From NCBI RefSeq assembly GCF_023661085.1, contig NZ_JAHDJT010000078.1, positions 1-6,510 of the forward strand: a DNA stretch of 6,510 bases. Direction: 5' to 3'. The stretch comes from Wolbachia pipientis (lineage in GTDB: Bacteria; Pseudomonadota; Alphaproteobacteria; Rickettsiales; Anaplasmataceae). The notes under the pieces are model-generated. The model searched no databases, was not told the origin of the DNA, and worked only from the letters and a program-made list of their open reading frames with translations. Each line of letters begins with the position of its first letter. Position 1 is the first letter of the stretch. Positions 5,850-6,510 of this stretch are shown here, piece after piece. The translations under genes were made by a program, and so were the position numbers.

Positions 5850-6510
5850 TTATTTCCACTTACACTCATCAGCTATCATAACAGCTTCGAGCAGGTTTTC
5901 TTCAAGTTTGCTGAGAGGTAAGTTGCTTTGTAAATAATTCCCCCAAGATTTTAATACGTCGGAAGTTTCGACGCCTTCAACAATAGGATATTCCTGATTT
6001 TTTTTAGCATATAGTTCTTGAGCTTGCTTGCTTACTAAAAATTCCAGCAAAGTTATAGCATTTTTTCTGTTTTTTGCGTTTTGTGTTACCGCTGCACCAC
6101 TAATATTCACCATTACACCATTATCGTTTTGATTAGGGAAGAAAACTCCTAGCTTGTCTATAACATTCCTTTTATTTCCATGTCCTGACGAAAGCATTCT
6201 TGCAAAATAATAGCTATTTACTATTGCAACATCTCCTTCACCAGCAGCTACAGCATAAATTTGGTCAGTATCGCCACCACTTGGTTTTCTTGCCATATTG
6301 CTCACAATTCCACAAACCCATTCTTTTGCCTTTTCAAAACCTTCGTTTGCAATCATAAAAGCAATCAATGATCGGTTGTATGGACTCGTAGAAGAACGTA
6401 CTAATATTTTTCCTTTCCACTTTTCATTTGCTAAATCTTCATAAGTATTTAAATCTTTAGGATCTACTGATTCTTTATTATAAACCAATATTCTAGTTCT
6501 TTTTGTGAGG
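5850..6510 (-). CDS. Fe(III) ABC transporter periplasmic binding protein (FbpA/AfuA/FutA type), 3' part
   Basis: The frame stays open through base 6510, so the gene's 5' end lies outside the window; about 220 residues are visible of a usual 330-350, and the signal peptide is not seen. The protein binds ferric iron in the periplasm and delivers it to an inner-membrane ABC permease. Family signatures run in the expected order: TKRTRILVYNK, then YEDLANEKWKGKILVRSS, GGDTDQIYAVAAGEGDVAIVNSYYFAR, GVFFPNQ, NISGAAVTQNAKN and LLEFLVSKQAQELYAKKNQEYPI. The paired tyrosines of NSYYFAR (codons 6207-6212) match the iron-coordinating tyrosine pair of this family. A TTG at 6486-6488 is not the start, since conserved sequence continues upstream of it. 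No permease or ATPase gene is in the window. Confidence 0.93.
   Translation of the reverse strand, partial: LTKRTRILVYNKESVDPKDLNTYEDLANEKWKGKILVRSSTSPYNRSLIAFMIANEGFEKAKEWVCGIVSNMARKPSGGDTDQIYAVAAGEGDVAIVNSYYFARMLSSGHGNKRNVIDKLGVFFPNQNDNGVMVNISGAAVTQNAKNRKNAITLLEFLVSKQAQELYAKKNQEYPIVEGVETSDVLKSWGNYLQSNLPLSKLEENLLEAVMIADECKWK

Noticed and set aside
5511..5859. Two minus-strand open frames opposite the glycine-rich membrane protein gene
   Set aside because: They are antisense shadows of the K/E/G-rich coding sequence, lack ribosome binding sites, and one runs across the terminator hairpin.
1..6510. CRISPR arrays, tRNA genes, rRNA, complete insertion sequences
   Set aside because: No regularly spaced repeats, cloverleaf, rRNA sequence or transposase reading frame was seen on either strand.

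Overview
The window looks like part of the chromosome of an alphaproteobacterial insect or nematode endosymbiont, most likely Wolbachia (Rickettsiales). I base this on low GC, genes not arranged in operons, degenerate GC-richer palindromic repeats of the kind scattered through Wolbachia intergenic DNA (198-220, 292-366), and the style of the encoded proteins. No 16S or other marker is present, so the assignment is inference.

Layout. Bases 1-522 are intergenic and repeat-rich. Bases 523-3920 carry one large plus-strand reading frame split by a single -1 frame change at a run of eight A (2169-2176). The first part (523-2199) encodes an M9 (collagenase-type) zinc metallopeptidase core with HEFAH and a downstream glutamate ligand. 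The second part (2145-3920, no credible start of its own) encodes internally repeated domains, a charged linker and an RTKR dibasic site. Read together they give a protein of about 1132 residues that looks like a secreted effector or toxin. The split is a perfect A_AAA_AAA slippery heptamer in the correct phase, so recoding or transcript slippage is as plausible as gene decay or a homopolymer sequencing error.

A strong hairpin (3931-3956) separates this gene from pyrB (4025-4921, minus strand), the catalytic chain of aspartate carbamoyltransferase. A divergent promoter region follows, then a plus-strand gene (5116-5802) for a small basic protein with two glycine-rich hydrophobic segments and a charged, probably disordered tail. 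A perfect 14-bp hairpin (5813-5846) ends that gene and faces the 3' part of a minus-strand gene (5850 to beyond 6510) for a periplasmic Fe(III)-binding protein of the FbpA/AfuA/FutA type.

The genes do not form one pathway. pyrB and the iron-binding protein are housekeeping (pyrimidine synthesis, iron uptake). The metallopeptidase and the glycine-rich membrane protein are the accessory, possibly host-directed, components. The most interesting item is the frame-split M9 metallopeptidase.
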